Shown: one piece after another, positions 33,679 to 43,839 of the stretch
How the letters are laid out: each line of letters starts with the position of its first letter
Position numbering within the stretch: position 1 is the stretch's first letter
Assembly (NCBI GenBank): GCA_943736015.1
Contig: OX031065.1
Coordinates: 42,794,427 to 42,858,426, forward strand
DNA: 64,000 bases
Reading direction: 5' to 3'
Origin: Tridacna crocea
Taxonomy: Eukaryota > Mollusca > Bivalvia > Cardiida > Cardiidae
Position numbers and translations under genes: made by a program
The notes under the pieces: model-generated
Databases searched by the model: none
What the model saw: the letters and a program-made list of their open reading frames with translations, nothing else
Told to the model about the DNA's origin: nothing

Positions 33679-33943
33679 ATGGCTTGCAACACACGAAAAG
33701 GGGCATTCGGACATTTGTGTAAAGTGTCGTCTCGGATCAGGCTACGCTGTCCGCGCAGGCTAATCCGAAAGGACACTTTCCGTTTCTGTGTATTTTTCTG
33801 TTTTTCGCAAGTATACTGAAGCACAAAATCTAGTGTAGTCGTAAAGTGCCGTCTCGGATTAGCCTGCGCGGACTGCGCAGGCTGATCCGAGACGAAACTT
33901 TACGCAAATGTCCGAGTGCCCCTTTTCGTATGTTGCAAGCCAT
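33679..33943. mobile_element. family F double-hairpin element
   Basis: ATGGCTTGCAACACACGAAA to GTATGTTGCAAGCCAT. The right hairpin is perfect (GATTAGCCTGCGCGGACTGC / GCGCAGGCTGATCC). Confidence 0.85.
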
Positions 33944-34014
33944 TATTATAATCTAATACAAACAAAAATATTGCGAACTCTGCAAAACGATCATTATACA
34001 TGTAGGTCTTAAAA

Positions 34015-34105
34015 CTCTAGAAATAAAGGCTCTCGAAAACATTGCTAGACATTGCTAACAACCAGCATTTTCTCATTTTTCCACAACGTTTCTATCCTGT
34101 CCTAG
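34015..34105. mobile_element. family A remnant
   Basis: GAAAACATTGCTAGACATTG and CCAGCATTTTCTCATTTTTC. Neither TTAA nor box. Confidence 0.4.
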
Positions 34106-34107
34106 AC

Positions 34108-34425
34108 TCGGAGTCCCGATAGCTAAGACGCTATAGCAAGCAGGACTTGACAACGGGGGTCGGTGATTCGATCCCTGGCTCAGCCAATTTCTTTTCGAGG
34201 ATTAATGATAGTTATTGCGATTAGATTCATTCCTCTCTCACCGCTAACGATTATTTCGACAATGTGGGAAAGTAGCCATAGTTGGAAAGAATACGAATGT
34301 GGAAAGAATTTGGGGTTTTGTTAAAGGAAACTCCAGGAAAGCATGGATAGGTGCGCTGGCCGCCTCGACATAATTATCGAAAATAATGTTGAAAATGGCG
34401 TTAAATACTGAACAATCAATCCACA
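34108..34425 (+). mobile_element. tRNA-derived SINE (type 1), full length
   Basis: Plus-strand head: CCCGATAGCTAAGACGC (A box), GGTGATTCGATCCCTGGC (B box), then CAGCCAATTTCTTTTCGAGG and a CAATCAATCC tail. Best-preserved plus-strand copy. Confidence 0.8.
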
Positions 34426-34710
34426 TTTCATAAGCAAATCTCGCTATTTGCAGCATATGTTATTCGTTATCTGCAACAGTTTTTAAAGTGCTTATCCCAA
34501 ACTGTCTGGGGAAAAAACGAAGTGAAAAAAGTGCAATAGTTTTGTCAAACTAATAGGTTCGAAATTGGGAACGAAGACCATTTTATCTTTGAAAAATTTA
34601 TGACAAGTACATATACACTGTAAGTACATATAAGTACATATAATTCAATACCATATATCAAAGACAAACAAGTTCTGGCTAACCCTCTGCCAATCGATCA
34701 TATACATGGT

Positions 34711-34898
34711 TTATCCCTTTACCACACAATGAAGACCTTTGATGACCCTGAGAAAGAAGCCAGCATTTTCTCCTTTTCCCACAATGTTTTCTAACTTTCC
34801 CAGAACAAATTTCAATGTTTGTGACGCACTGATTTTGTCATCTGCAAATGCTTTCGATTTGGACATGCCAAAAATGTTGTCGTTTGGTAATTGCTTAA
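34711..34898 (+). mobile_element. family A MITE, forward, left palindrome arm deleted
   Basis: TTATCCCTTTACCACACAAT, then a direct jump from AAAGAAG to CCAGCATTTTCTCC. Right TTAA at 34895-34898. Box ATCTGCAAATGCTTTCGATT. Confidence 0.8.
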
Positions 34899-35019
34899 AG
34901 CCAAAGAGAATGTTTTCGAACATTTTACGGGCGACGAATAGTTTCTTGTCAGAGACAACTGATTCATTTTAATACTGTACTTTGCTGTTCTTTCCACAGT
35001 TAAGAAGTCTTTGCTTGTC

Positions 35020-35215
35020 GTTGTCCAACTCGGAAACTACTTTCCGAGGATCGATGCTGGTCATTACCATAAGATTAATTCCTCTCTCAACACTGACCAT
35101 TCCATCGCCGATGGCATTCTGGAAAAGCAGCCAGTAGCTTGGGGAGAATAGGTAAAAGGAACTCAAGGAAGGCATAAATAGATGCAATGGCTACTGCGAT
35201 TTAACTGAATCAATG
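35020..35215 (+). mobile_element. type 1 SINE, 5' part missing
   Basis: CTTTCCGAGGATCGATGCTG, GGAAAAGCAGCCAGTAGC, ATAGATGCAATGGCTACTGC. It ends at the next family A TTAA. Confidence 0.6.
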
Positions 35216-35216
35216 T

Positions 35217-35446
35217 TTAACCTTTTCCCAAATAATCCCTGGTTTTTACGACCCTGAGACAGAATCCTTTTGAAAAAAGTTGTGGGAAAAGGAGAAAATG
35301 CTGATAACCAGCATTTCCTCCTTTTCCCGCAATGTTTTTTTACCCTGCTGGAAACAAGTTTCAGTTTTTGAGTTACGTTCATTTTATCGTCTGCAAGTGC
35401 TTTCAATTTGGACTAGTCTAAAATTTTGTCTTTTGGGAAAGAGTTG
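35217..35446 (+). mobile_element. family A MITE, forward
   Basis: TTAA at 35217-35220, TTGA at the right. Box GTCTGCAAGTGCTTTCAATT. Confidence 0.88.
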
Positions 35447-35535
35447 AAAAAGAGTTAATTAAACATCACCTAAAATCATTTTGTCGTTCGCATGTTCTCG
35501 TTTTGGGCAAGACTACAATTCTGTATGGTAACAAT

Positions 35536-35750
35536 TTATTCTTAACCAAACAAATCCTTTCAAAAAATGTTTGGAAACATTGTGGGAAAAGGAGAAAATG
35601 CTGGTAACCAGCATTTTCTCCTTTTCCCAACAATGTTTCTACAATTTCAAAAACAAAAATCACCTTATGCGCTACATAAGCTGGGATTGTTTGCAAATTC
35701 TTTCAATTAAAGTCACGTCTAAAATTTTGTCGTTTGGTGACAGAGATTAA
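35536..35750 (+). mobile_element. family A MITE, forward, diverged outside palindrome
   Basis: The palindrome is nearly perfect, but the box is reduced to TTTGCAAATTCTTTCAATT. Right TTAA at 35747-35750. Confidence 0.75.
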
Positions 35751-35982
35751 GTAGGTCAAGGTTGAGATAACTTAAAGCGATGCGAACTCAATGAACGTTC
35801 CTCGTTCAAATGAGTACGTTATAGTTATATAAACATCTTGTAAACTTTCCAAAAAAATAACTTATCTGAATGACAAGCAGTTATTTAATCTGAGTGTTTA
35901 AAATCTTGATTTAAATAGCAGATAAAATTTCGTTTAGGGTGTAAAATTTCGCGAGAGTTTCGTTTCAAAACTGAAGATAAAT

Positions 35983-36236
35983 GGCCGGAAGCACGCGAAA
36001 AGGGGCATTTGGATATTAGCGTAAAGTGTCGTCTCGGATTAGCCTACGCAGTCCGCGCAGGCTAATCCAAAACAACACTTTTTGTTTTTATGTAATTTTC
36101 TGTTTTGCAAAAGTCTACTTAGGCACAAAAGCTTATGTAGTCGTAAAGTGCCGTCTCGGATTAGCCTGCGCAGACTGCGCATGCTGATCCGAGACGACAG
36201 TTTACGCAAATGTCCGAATGCCCCTTTTTGCAAGCT
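35983..36236. mobile_element. family F double-hairpin element
   Basis: GGCCGGAAGCACGCGAAAAG to CCCCTTTTTGCAAGC. Both hairpins present. Confidence 0.8.
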
Positions 36237-36273
36237 AATTATTGTATGTTTAACCTTTATCATCCTAAATAAC

Positions 36274-36485
36274 TTAACCCTTTACCTGTTATGCCAGTTT
36301 GACGCTCTTCCATTTCAGTGGCAAATGAAGATATGACGTAAAAAATATGGAAAAATGAGGATACAAATATCTGATTGAGTGGTAAACATTGTGGGAAAAG
36401 GAGAATTTCTCCTTTTCCCACAATGTTTTCAAAAGCTCTCTGTTGTTGATACGTCAAAACGAGTATCTATGGAGTAAAGGGTTAA
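36274..36485 (-). mobile_element. family B-like MITE, 212 bp
   Basis: TTAA at 36274-36277 and 36482-36485. Ends CCCTTTACCTG and TGGAGTAAAGGG with ACGAGTATCTAT, as in family B, but a family A-type palindrome shortened to GGAGAATTTCTCC at its centre. Confidence 0.8.
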
Positions 36486-36544
36486 ATGAAATTTCTAACT
36501 CAATTATAAAAACGCAAATGATTTAAAGTTATGTTTTGGAGAAT

Positions 36545-36655
36545 ATTATCTTTTTATCGGACACTATCGATCCAAGATCAGACTGCACGTTCTGTGCAGT
36601 CTGATCTTGATCTACACTGTCCGTAAAAGGTCACGGAGTCGAGCTAAGCTGCCTA
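36545..36655 (+). repeat. family G hairpin
   Basis: TTTTTATCGGACACTATCGA, stem AAGATCAGACTGCACG/GTGCAGTCTGATCTT, tail GGTCACGGAGTCGAGC. Confidence 0.8.
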
Positions 36656-37069
36656 GGGTTTAAGTGTATAGAAAAGGAATTCACTAATCGCAATAGCCTT
36701 TTTCGTTCGTTGAACTTGTCACCAAATAGTCCCATACGGGTATTTCAACGATTTAGTGGAAGTTGGTATAAGTTTCAATATTAGGATTATGTGGTTTTCA
36801 AAGTTTTTTTTTTTCACGAACAAATAAAAACGGCCGGTAAACCAATTTCTAATTTCCTGGAGTTTCTCATAGCATAACTCTTCAGAGCTCTAGCCTAGTT
36901 CCTCGCTAAAACCTTGTACATGTACTTGCATAACTTAGTGAGCTATCACTGCTAACGAAAATAATTGATATAATATTGAAAGCGGTGTAAAACACTCTAC
37001 TATATTCATACTGTCTTCAACCATACTTTCACCGACTGTTTTGCCTCGTAAAAAACACTGTATAGAAAC

Positions 37070-37140
37070 TCTGTACGGGAAATTTCTTCGGTGAATTCAA
37101 GATGGCGGACACATGTTATTGACAAAGTAAGTGTCGTTTA
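37070..37140 (+). promoter_or_regulatory. possible first exon or promoter (CAAGATGGCGGA)
   Basis: TTCAAGATGGCGGACACATG resembles the YY1-type motif common around animal start sites. The frame stops after six codons, and CAAAGTAAGTG nearby would make a good splice donor. No downstream exon recognised. Flanking 36660-37440 is otherwise empty. Confidence 0.25.
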
Positions 37141-37451
37141 ATTTTGGTCCAAACTTGTTTCAAATTGCATCCCCTACAACGATTAAGGTACCAATCTAAA
37201 GTGCTTTGATTGAAAAATCAAGCGACAGTAGCTTAAGAGAAAACGGCACTGCCTCTTGTCCGTAATCCCGCGCTGAACATGATGTTTTGATGAAATTGAA
37301 AAACTAAAAGGGAGACCGGAAGAAAACTGGCTTTATTTCATCGAATAGAAAGTAATGATAAAAGAATGTGCCTCGATCGGTGGGGAAATGTCATAAACTT
37401 ACAACTGTACCAAAATACGTTGCTTATATTTACTGATTTAGCTGTTATAAA

Positions 37452-37872
37452 GTTTTGAAATTTTGCATGGTGTACTCTTCGGTGCAAACCGAAACTAAAC
37501 TACTGTAGGGTTGGGTGATCGGAATTTCTGTATGCTTCGGTAACAAATATGAAGTCAAAAATCTGTACGCTTCGATGAAAATGATTAAAGGAGAAAAATG
37601 CTAACTAGAACAGTCTACTTGTTACATGTATTTCCCGCACAGCGAGAATTACTCATACAAAATACATGAAACCAATTTGTGTCATTTACTCTATATCTTG
37701 TTTGTTATGTTAAAACCGTATAATGCCTCAAAAATGAGTCACGCCAGGGTTTCCTGGCTTTGTAAGGATTTGATAGAGAATTCTTTGTTATTCAAGAAAT
37801 TCCGATCACCCAACCCTACAGTAGTTTAGCTTCGGTTTGCACCGAAGAGTACACCATGCAAAATTTCAAAAC
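37452..37872. mobile_element. foldback element with 78-bp inverted ends
   Basis: 37452-37529 and 37795-37872 are inverted repeats of equal length with about one mismatch (GTTTTGAAATTTTGCATGG ... GGGTTGGGTGATCGGAATTT). The interior is 265 bp and non-coding. Single copy here, so the family and mechanism are unknown. Confidence 0.88.
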
Positions 37873-37899
37873 GTTACAGTGAAAACGACGGTAAGAATA

Positions 37900-38075
37900 A
37901 ATTCTATCGCAGCTATACCATGGCGGGAAACAGGGAAAATGTGTGCAGCCAGCATTTGCCTCTTACCAACAATGCTTTCTTGCCGTTCGAAAACGAATTC
38001 CTTCAATATGTCGAAGCTAAATTTGTCGTAGGCAAATGTTTTGAATTGGATCAGCTTATTATTTTTGATACACAT
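37900..38075 (+). mobile_element. family A remnant
   Basis: GGGAAAATGTGTGCAGCC/AGCATTTGCCTCTTACC and GTAGGCAAATGTTTTGAATT. No TTAA. Confidence 0.45.
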
Positions 38076-38283
38076 TAAACGCATCGCCGTCTGCTGACGA
38101 TTTTTACCTTTTTATGTAGACCACGTTTACAGACATAAAGGCAAAAATCAGTTTCTCCTGACAAGTGCACGTATTTGCTTCTCTTATCGTTATTTTTCAC
38201 TTTTATTTATGTTCATGCTAAATGCTGTTTTCGAAAATACATGAAGACATACAGTAATAAGTTTAAGAAAAAAAACTTTCTGT

Positions 38284-38417
38284 CGTGGTTTATAGTTCAA
38301 TAAACCGCGGTAGTGAGTTATGAGGCACAATAAATAATCCACGAGGGCAAAAGCCCCAGTGGTTTACTCATTGCGCCTCATAACTCACAACGTTGTTTAT
38401 TGAGCAATAAACCACGG
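38284..38417. mobile_element. palindromic element, 134 bp
   Basis: CGTGGTTTATAGTTCAATAA and TTATTGAGCAATAAACCACG are the ends; GTGAGTTATGAGGC / GCCTCATAACTCAC continue inward. Confidence 0.75.
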
Positions 38418-38520
38418 TAAAAAGAAACCATTTCGATTCTAACATGGCTAAATCTTAATGGATTAAAAACAAGTTCATACTAAGAGTAAAAACGCAGATG
38501 AAGATGTAGAGGATAATTGT

Positions 38521-38970
38521 TTTTTTCGGTGAAAGATCGAAATTTATTTCATCGAGTGAACACAATCGGTAATATTTTCACGAGTGGCGCAGCCACGAGT
38601 AAAAATATTACCGATGGTGTTCACGAGATGAGATAAATTTCGATCGTTCACCGAAAAAAATAAATATTCTATTTATTTCACGCTTTTAACCCTTTTTGTG
38701 AGGAGCTATATCAAAATCCAGTACAGTTCTTTTCCGTTATTTCCCGTGGCGTACCCCTCCCGCATAGCAACGCACCACAATATTATGTCAAGTGCGAGAA
38801 ATGTACGGTAAATGACGTCACATTTCCCATCTAGGTGTCAGGAACGCGAAATTAACTTAAGCAACAAGAACGTGAAAATCGGTATTTTCACTGGTGGTAC
38901 CAGTGTAAGATCGAAAATTATTTTCACTGCTACCTGTATTTCTCGATATCCTGCCGGAAAGCATGATATA
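38521..38970 (+). mobile_element. dispersed repeat with palindromic head, copy 1
   Basis: The head (38521-38658) folds on itself (TCGGTGAAAGATCGAAATTT ... AAATTTCGATCGTTCACCGA). It is followed by TTTCCCGTGGCGTACCCCTC and AACGTGAAAATCGGTATTTT. Second copy at 60377-60920. Confidence 0.75.
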
Positions 38971-39275
38971 ATATATACTAGTTAGTAATCCATTGAATAA
39001 CTTACTTTATACAGAATGACGTCACTCTCTATAGAATTACATCATCTTACCGGGCTTTCATTGCACTGTGTTTATAGAGTCACGTGTCATGTCAGGAATT
39101 ATCACATGCAATAGTGTCAATAAGCAGCCCAGGGTATCTAAACTATCTATTAGTGCTAGCAACGTTTGTATATTGGTTTCAAAAAATGCCAGCGTATGTA
39201 TGGTTTGCGGGCAGCCGTCGAATAAACTTGTCCACGTCTTTGTCCAACAGAAACATGCTGGTTTTTTTTTTTCAA

Positions 39276-39720
39276 AAAGAAGCCAGGGGAGGTCAGTATC
39301 AATGTTTTCAAATAGTTTATTGGCTTTTAATTTCAGTACATTTTGGTACATGTAAACAAACAAGTAAAAAACCGCCACGTAGAAACCTCATAATTATACT
39401 TTACATGACGGTCATTTGTCGCTTTTTCAAGTCGCATGATCTTGTCCAGCAGTCTTCTTTCTCTTTTTTAACGAATTTTTTTTTTTTGTTGCTTTTTTTA
39501 GTTATTTGCAGACATGGCAAATTGATTTAACAAATATTTTTCTGTTATTCGTCATATAAAAATAAACCACGCTTATTTCCTGTTTTGGTTTTTTGATTTC
39601 GCTTTATTTACAAAACCATGACGAAACAGACTGTGTATCAGTACAATTTCGCAAGAAAAATGGATTTAGACAGCAAATTCTGTGACAGCCTGCCTTTTAA
39701 ACTCACCACTGTTGGAGAGG
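39276..39720. mobile_element. duplicated block, copy 1 (empty TTAA)
   Basis: Matches 58384-59105 through TTCAAATAGTTTATTGGCTT, CAAGTCGCATGATCTTGTCC and CACCACTGTTGGAGAG. TTAA at 39697-39700 is unoccupied here, occupied by family A in the other. Minus strand keeps a short Lys/Arg-rich reading frame in both. Confidence 0.75.
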
Positions 39721-39775
39721 TATGATGACCTCTCCAATTACTACTCATTCATTCGTAAAGATCCTTACTATGAAA

Positions 39776-40179
39776 CATCTTCGCAAGCCAAGGCTGACGA
39801 TTCACTACGCTACTCTACCCTTGGCGGATCGAGCTTGATTTTTACATTCACCCGATTTTCATTGGATGCAGCCAGCTCTAGCTGCAACGAATGAAATCGC
39901 TCGTAGCATTTCATTTTTGATATAAATAGAACAAGGTCGCTACCTTTCGAATAGAAGATAAACATGGAAACCCACGTGGATGTCTGCTTATCGCTTCATG
40001 TGTATTGGCAAGCGGTTTGTAAAACGTTATTTCATTTGCTTTTAGAAATATGATTTAAGGAGGGGTTATAACCAACATCCAATAGAGGGCGCATCGCAGG
40101 AATCTGGAAATCGGGCTCAATCAGCCGAGGTAAGATCCACGCCTAGTATAAGTGATCGTAAACTTGGCTCGCGAAGATG
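39776..40179 (+). mobile_element. family E element, 404 bp, 9-bp duplication
   Basis: CATCTTCGCAAGCCAAGG to TTGGCTCGCGAAGATG. Flanks ACTATGAAA (39767-39775) and ACTAAGAAA (40180-40188), 8 of 9 identical. Confidence 0.9.
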
Positions 40180-40473
40180 ACTAAGAAACTGGTAACAAAA
40201 CTAACATGTTCGCTTAAAGTATCTGACGAAATGATACAATGTAGACCCAAAATCAGACATACTGCCCAGTTTGAACCTGATCTGTGCTAGAGCTGAAAGC
40301 ACTAAAATTGTTAACTGACAGTGAAATACGATAGGGCCTATCTTGTCTTCCTTTTCAAATACCAGTGAAGTCTTCTGACATTTATACCATGATTAAGCAA
40401 TAATTTACGGTTTGTGTTGAAGAATCTCTCTGTAGTAGTTTTGCTTCTCAACAAATTTACATATTCAGTCAAG

Positions 40474-40905
40474 CATCTGCAAAATGTATCGACCCATGTC
40501 AGCCTGCGCGGACTGCGCAGGCTGACATGGGTCGGTACATTTTGCCGTTAGTCAACTGTCTGCATGTCAAAGAACCAGTCTACCTTTGAAATAACTCGAT
40601 GTTCAGACACTACTAAAATGGATTTTTATAGATTCATATTAACGTGATGACTTGCTTGGTCATCTTCGCAAGCCAAGGATACTAAGGTAGTACCCTTGGC
40701 CGGTCAGAAATAACATCAGCAAAGGTTACCCCCGTTACGCAATATTCGATAGGTGGCGCAGCGGGAGTTTCGATATTTAAAGAGGCGAGCGGCCAAGGGT
40801 ACGTAACGAATAAAGTGAAGTTAGTATCCTTGGCTTGCGAAGATGCTGCTTGGTATGATGAATTAAGAGGATGCATTTAATATTCTTTTCGCAGAGCTTG
40901 TCAGA
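40474..40905. mobile_element. family H element split by a short family E element
   Basis: The hairpin ACCCATGTCAGCCTGCGCGG / GCGCAGGCTGACATGGGT is perfect. CGTGATGACTTGCTTGGT and TATGATGAATTAAGAGGATG flank the insertion. Confidence 0.65.
40661..40845. mobile_element. family E short derivative, 185 bp, 9-bp duplication
   Basis: Ends CATCTTCGCAAGCCAAGG and CCTTGGCTTGCGAAGATG, with inverted similarity extending to CCCTTGGCC/GGCCAAGGG. Flanks TTGCTTGGT and CTGCTTGGT, 8 of 9 identical. Interior unrelated to long forms. Confidence 0.88.
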
Positions 40906-41197
40906 TATGACCTCATCTAGTTTATACTGACAAGAAATATACGATTGGTGCATAGGAATTATTTAATAGTCTCAACACGCGTCGTGTATATATCTTTTTT
41001 GAATGGATTTCTTTGGTTCTTTTGTTTCCTTTCACACAGAATCAAACGAAAATGGCAAAATATTAGTTTGTCCACCTGCAACCGATGAACCTATCTCCCC
41101 CACCACTCCCACTTCCACTCCCCATCCCCTCAGACCCTCCCCCCCCCCCTTTCCCAAAATATTTAGTAGGAAGAAATGCTCTTCACATAGTCGTATC

Positions 41198-41756
41198 TAT
41201 CTTCGCGAACCAAGGTTACAAAGGATCTTACCTTGGCGGATCGAGCCCGATTTCGAGATTTCCGCGATACGCCCCCGATTGGATGCTGCTTATTGTCTCC
41301 CTTTACATCATATTTCCTATAGCCAATGAAATATCGTTTTACAAACTGCTTACGAATACAATAATTCAACATGAAGCAATGACCACAAACGTACTTCGAC
41401 ATATTCCATGGTCAAGTGCTGGGATACAGCCTTTAGAAACCTCTGATAATTGATTGAGCACACTGAAACTTTTTGTAAATATTGTTCGTCTATGTTTTTT
41501 CGGTAATAAATGATTACAGATCCTGCACACATCAACGGAGGTATGCATGTTACCATCTATTTTTATTCGAAGGGTCGCGACCTTGTTCTATTTTTATCAA
41601 AGATGAAATGTTACGAGCGATTTGATTCGTTCAATTAGAGCTAGCTGCAACCAATGAAAAATACAAAATGCGTATCGGGGAAATGTCGAAATCAAGCTCT
41701 CGATCCGCCAAGGGTAGAGTAGCGTAGTGGATCGTCACCCTTGGCTTGCAAAGATC
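41198..41756 (-). mobile_element. family E element, long form, 559 bp
   Basis: Same interior as 29109-29680 (AACATGAAGCAATGACCACA, GATCCTGCACACATC). Flanks AGTCGTATC (41189-41197) and AGTCGTATT (41757-41765), 8 of 9 identical. Confidence 0.9.
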
Positions 41757-42027
41757 AGTCGTATTAGAAACGACGCTTTAGACAGACGACATCCATCTAC
41801 ATTAACCATAGAGCACCCTTATGTGGATTCCTGTAGCATCACCTAAGATCCGGGTAATCCGTAATCGATCGGCCGATAAATGCTGGTTCCCCGTATCGAT
41901 TACGGACTACTACAGTGTGGATAACGGAGAGATTTCTTATTATACCTTATCCTGTTAAGTGCTAGTTGTGTGAAATGAAACCTTCTAACCGATCGAAATA
42001 TTGTTTTTTTAATGGTATTTTTAGGGA

Positions 42028-42139
42028 AAGATATCTCTTTATCGGACTGTATAGATTAAAGATCAGACTGCACCTTCTGTGCAGTCTGATCTTTGATCTA
42101 CACTGTCCGCAAAAGGTCAGTGATTTGCGCTTAGCAGTC
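42028..42139 (+). repeat. family G hairpin
   Basis: CTCTTTATCGGACTGTATAG, stem AAAGATCAGACTGCAC/GTGCAGTCTGATCTTT, tail GGTCAGTGATTTGCGCTTAG. The Harbinger element follows at once. Confidence 0.8.
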
Positions 42140-42142
42140 TAA

Positions 42143-43299
42143 TGGCCGTGTCACACAGCCGTTGACGTATAAATTTCGCACGATTTACGCATAAAAATTG
42201 AAAAATCTGGATTTATACGCGGCGATAATAGAAAACTTAGTGGTTATACGTGAAATTTGACAGATGAATTACGCAAGAACGACGCAGAAACTACGTGTAA
42301 CTTACGCATGAAACACGAATAAACCGCGCAAAGAACACGCATATCAACGGAAAAGCCAACTTTCTAGATAATGAAACACGCATAAACACGAAAGAAATTC
42401 GTATGATTTACGCATGCTCCGCTTACAGATCGCGTATGTTTTACGCATGAATCGCGCATGTTCCGCGCATGCTCCGCGTCTGCAACTTTTGTATAAATTT
42501 GCCACCTCCGCTGCACTTCTTCACACACCACTGATCGCCATTTCTCATCTCCACTATCAATCTGTCCTAGATCCAAAGTTGGAATCTTCTCCCACGCCTT
42601 CTTCTCCTCCTGTGGTTCGGGATCTGCTGGAGCTGGACCAGTTGGTTGTTATGCTGCTAAAGGAGGAAGGCAAGAACTTCTCTGCGTCGGGGATTCATGG
42701 TCTACTCTCTTGGATGGCATACGACAGAGATGTGAACTCATGGACGGCATGATGTAGACTGAGGCAGCGGTCCGAGATCGACCGGTTTATATACCCTGTC
42801 CCCATACGCGTTTCTTGCGTATTTCATCCGTTTTTATCAGTGATCCATGCGTAATGTGTGTAGTTTCTTAGCAGTATACGCGAAATATAAGTGATACATC
42901 CGCGATACATGAGTGTTATATCCGTGAAAGGTTCGTTAAACATACGCGGACATACGTGGAATGGTCGTGAAAATTGCCAACTTTGCGTATGTATCGCGCT
43001 CATGCGCGTATGAATTACGCACGAATTACGTAAGAACTACGTTAAAACTACGTAAATTACGCATAGATCGCGTAAATCCAAACAGTCGAAAAATTTTGTG
43101 CAGCTCAAAACCGTTTTCGCGTATGTCCACGTATGCTCACCCTGGACTCCACTCGCTGCGCACAGAGACGAATGAAATGCGCATGAAAAACGTATGAATT
43201 ACGTATATCGCGCATGTATATTGCGTATCTCCGCGTATGCCTCAAATTTTATACGTAGTTTATGCGTAATTTATGCGTAAGTGCTGTGTGACACGGCCT
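42143..43299 (-). mobile_element. PIF/Harbinger-like non-autonomous element
   Basis: Terminal inverted repeats GGCCGTGTCACACAGC and its exact inverse, with 3-bp TAA duplications at 42140-42142 and 43300-43302, as expected for PIF/Harbinger. Outer thirds are packed with TACGC/CGTAT words. The middle, on the minus strand, holds a TATA box and the decayed start of a transposase-like ORF. The catalytic DDE region is absent, so it depends on a partner. Confidence 0.8.
42488..42698 (-). pseudogene. N-terminal relic of a Harbinger-type transposase
   Basis: Starting at the minus-strand ATG at 42698, the frame reads MNPRRREVLAFLL, stop, then an NQLVQLQQ stretch, RRRRRRGRRF, LWI, stop, DRLIVEMRNGDQW. 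A short hydrophobic/Gln start, an Arg run and a D-R-L-x-V-E-x-R-N stretch are what I recall from HARBI1-like transposases before their nuclease domain. Two in-frame stops and loss of everything downstream make it inactive. TATATAAACC lies about 90 bp upstream on the same strand. The assignment is from memory of the family. Confidence 0.55.
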
Positions 43300-43454
43300 T
43301 AAGGAATAGAACGACTTTCTCCGACTAGATCTGGCACGGTTTTTGAAAGGTAGGTCAGTGTAAGACGAAGAAAAAAAAATATGCAGTGATGGATTGTGGC
43401 ATAGAGTGATAATGTCATCGCGTTGTGCTTAACCTTCCGGCTGTTGAGAGCGAC

Positions 43455-43545
43455 TAAAAGACCTTTTGCGGACTGTGAAGTTCAAGATCAGACTGCACAG
43501 AGCGTGTAGTCTGATCTTGTATCTACACTGTTCGATAAGGGGATA
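43455..43545 (-). repeat. family G hairpin, reverse
   Basis: CCTTTTGCGGACTGTGAAGT, stem AAGATCAGACTGCAC/GTGTAGTCTGATCTT, then TATCTACACTGTTCGATAAG. Confidence 0.7.
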
Positions 43546-43839
43546 TTTTCACACAAAATAATTTTGAAACAGCAATATTTGTTTTTCACTATCTATACTT
43601 GAGGGTTTCGTTTCAGTTTTACGGCTGGTTGAGTGCTAAAAATAATGAGGTGACCTAGGATATTGAGTTCCCTCCACGTACAGGTCAGAATTTTGATCCG
43701 GGACATGTGTATGCTAATTTTTCAACCTTTCGCTTGTTTTCGCTCAGTGCGGAATTTATTGTTCGATACCCAGTGACTGACTGCACTTGGATGAACTGAG
43801 AAAACCTACATACAAAACAGTATATTTCCCTTCACCTGT

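Larger units (their letters stand above)
33585..34665. repeat. duplicated 100-bp block at both ends of this interval
   Basis: GGTTCGAATTTGAGAACGAA ... CTTTGAAAAATTTATGACAA at 33602-33660 recurs at 34557-34605. In the first copy a family F element follows directly; in the second, (TAAGTACATA)n follows. Confidence 0.6.

Noticed and set aside
39180-39300. Minus-strand LLDKDVDKFI-like peptide as a tyrosine recombinase (Crypton) start
   Set aside because: Only about ten residues are suggestive, with no catalytic motifs nearby.
39084-39530. 148-codon open frame (+) and 106-codon frame (-)
   Set aside because: Low-complexity T-rich coding, partly in a dispersed duplicated block, and not conserved in the second copy at 58384.
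41085-41453. 122- and 108-codon overlapping frames (+)
   Set aside because: They lie in a C-run and family E element; similar peptides appear in other family E copies in different frames.
42414-42752. 112-codon open frame (+)
   Set aside because: It is antisense to the Harbinger transposase relic; the minus strand gives the more meaningful Arg-rich N-terminus and TATA box.
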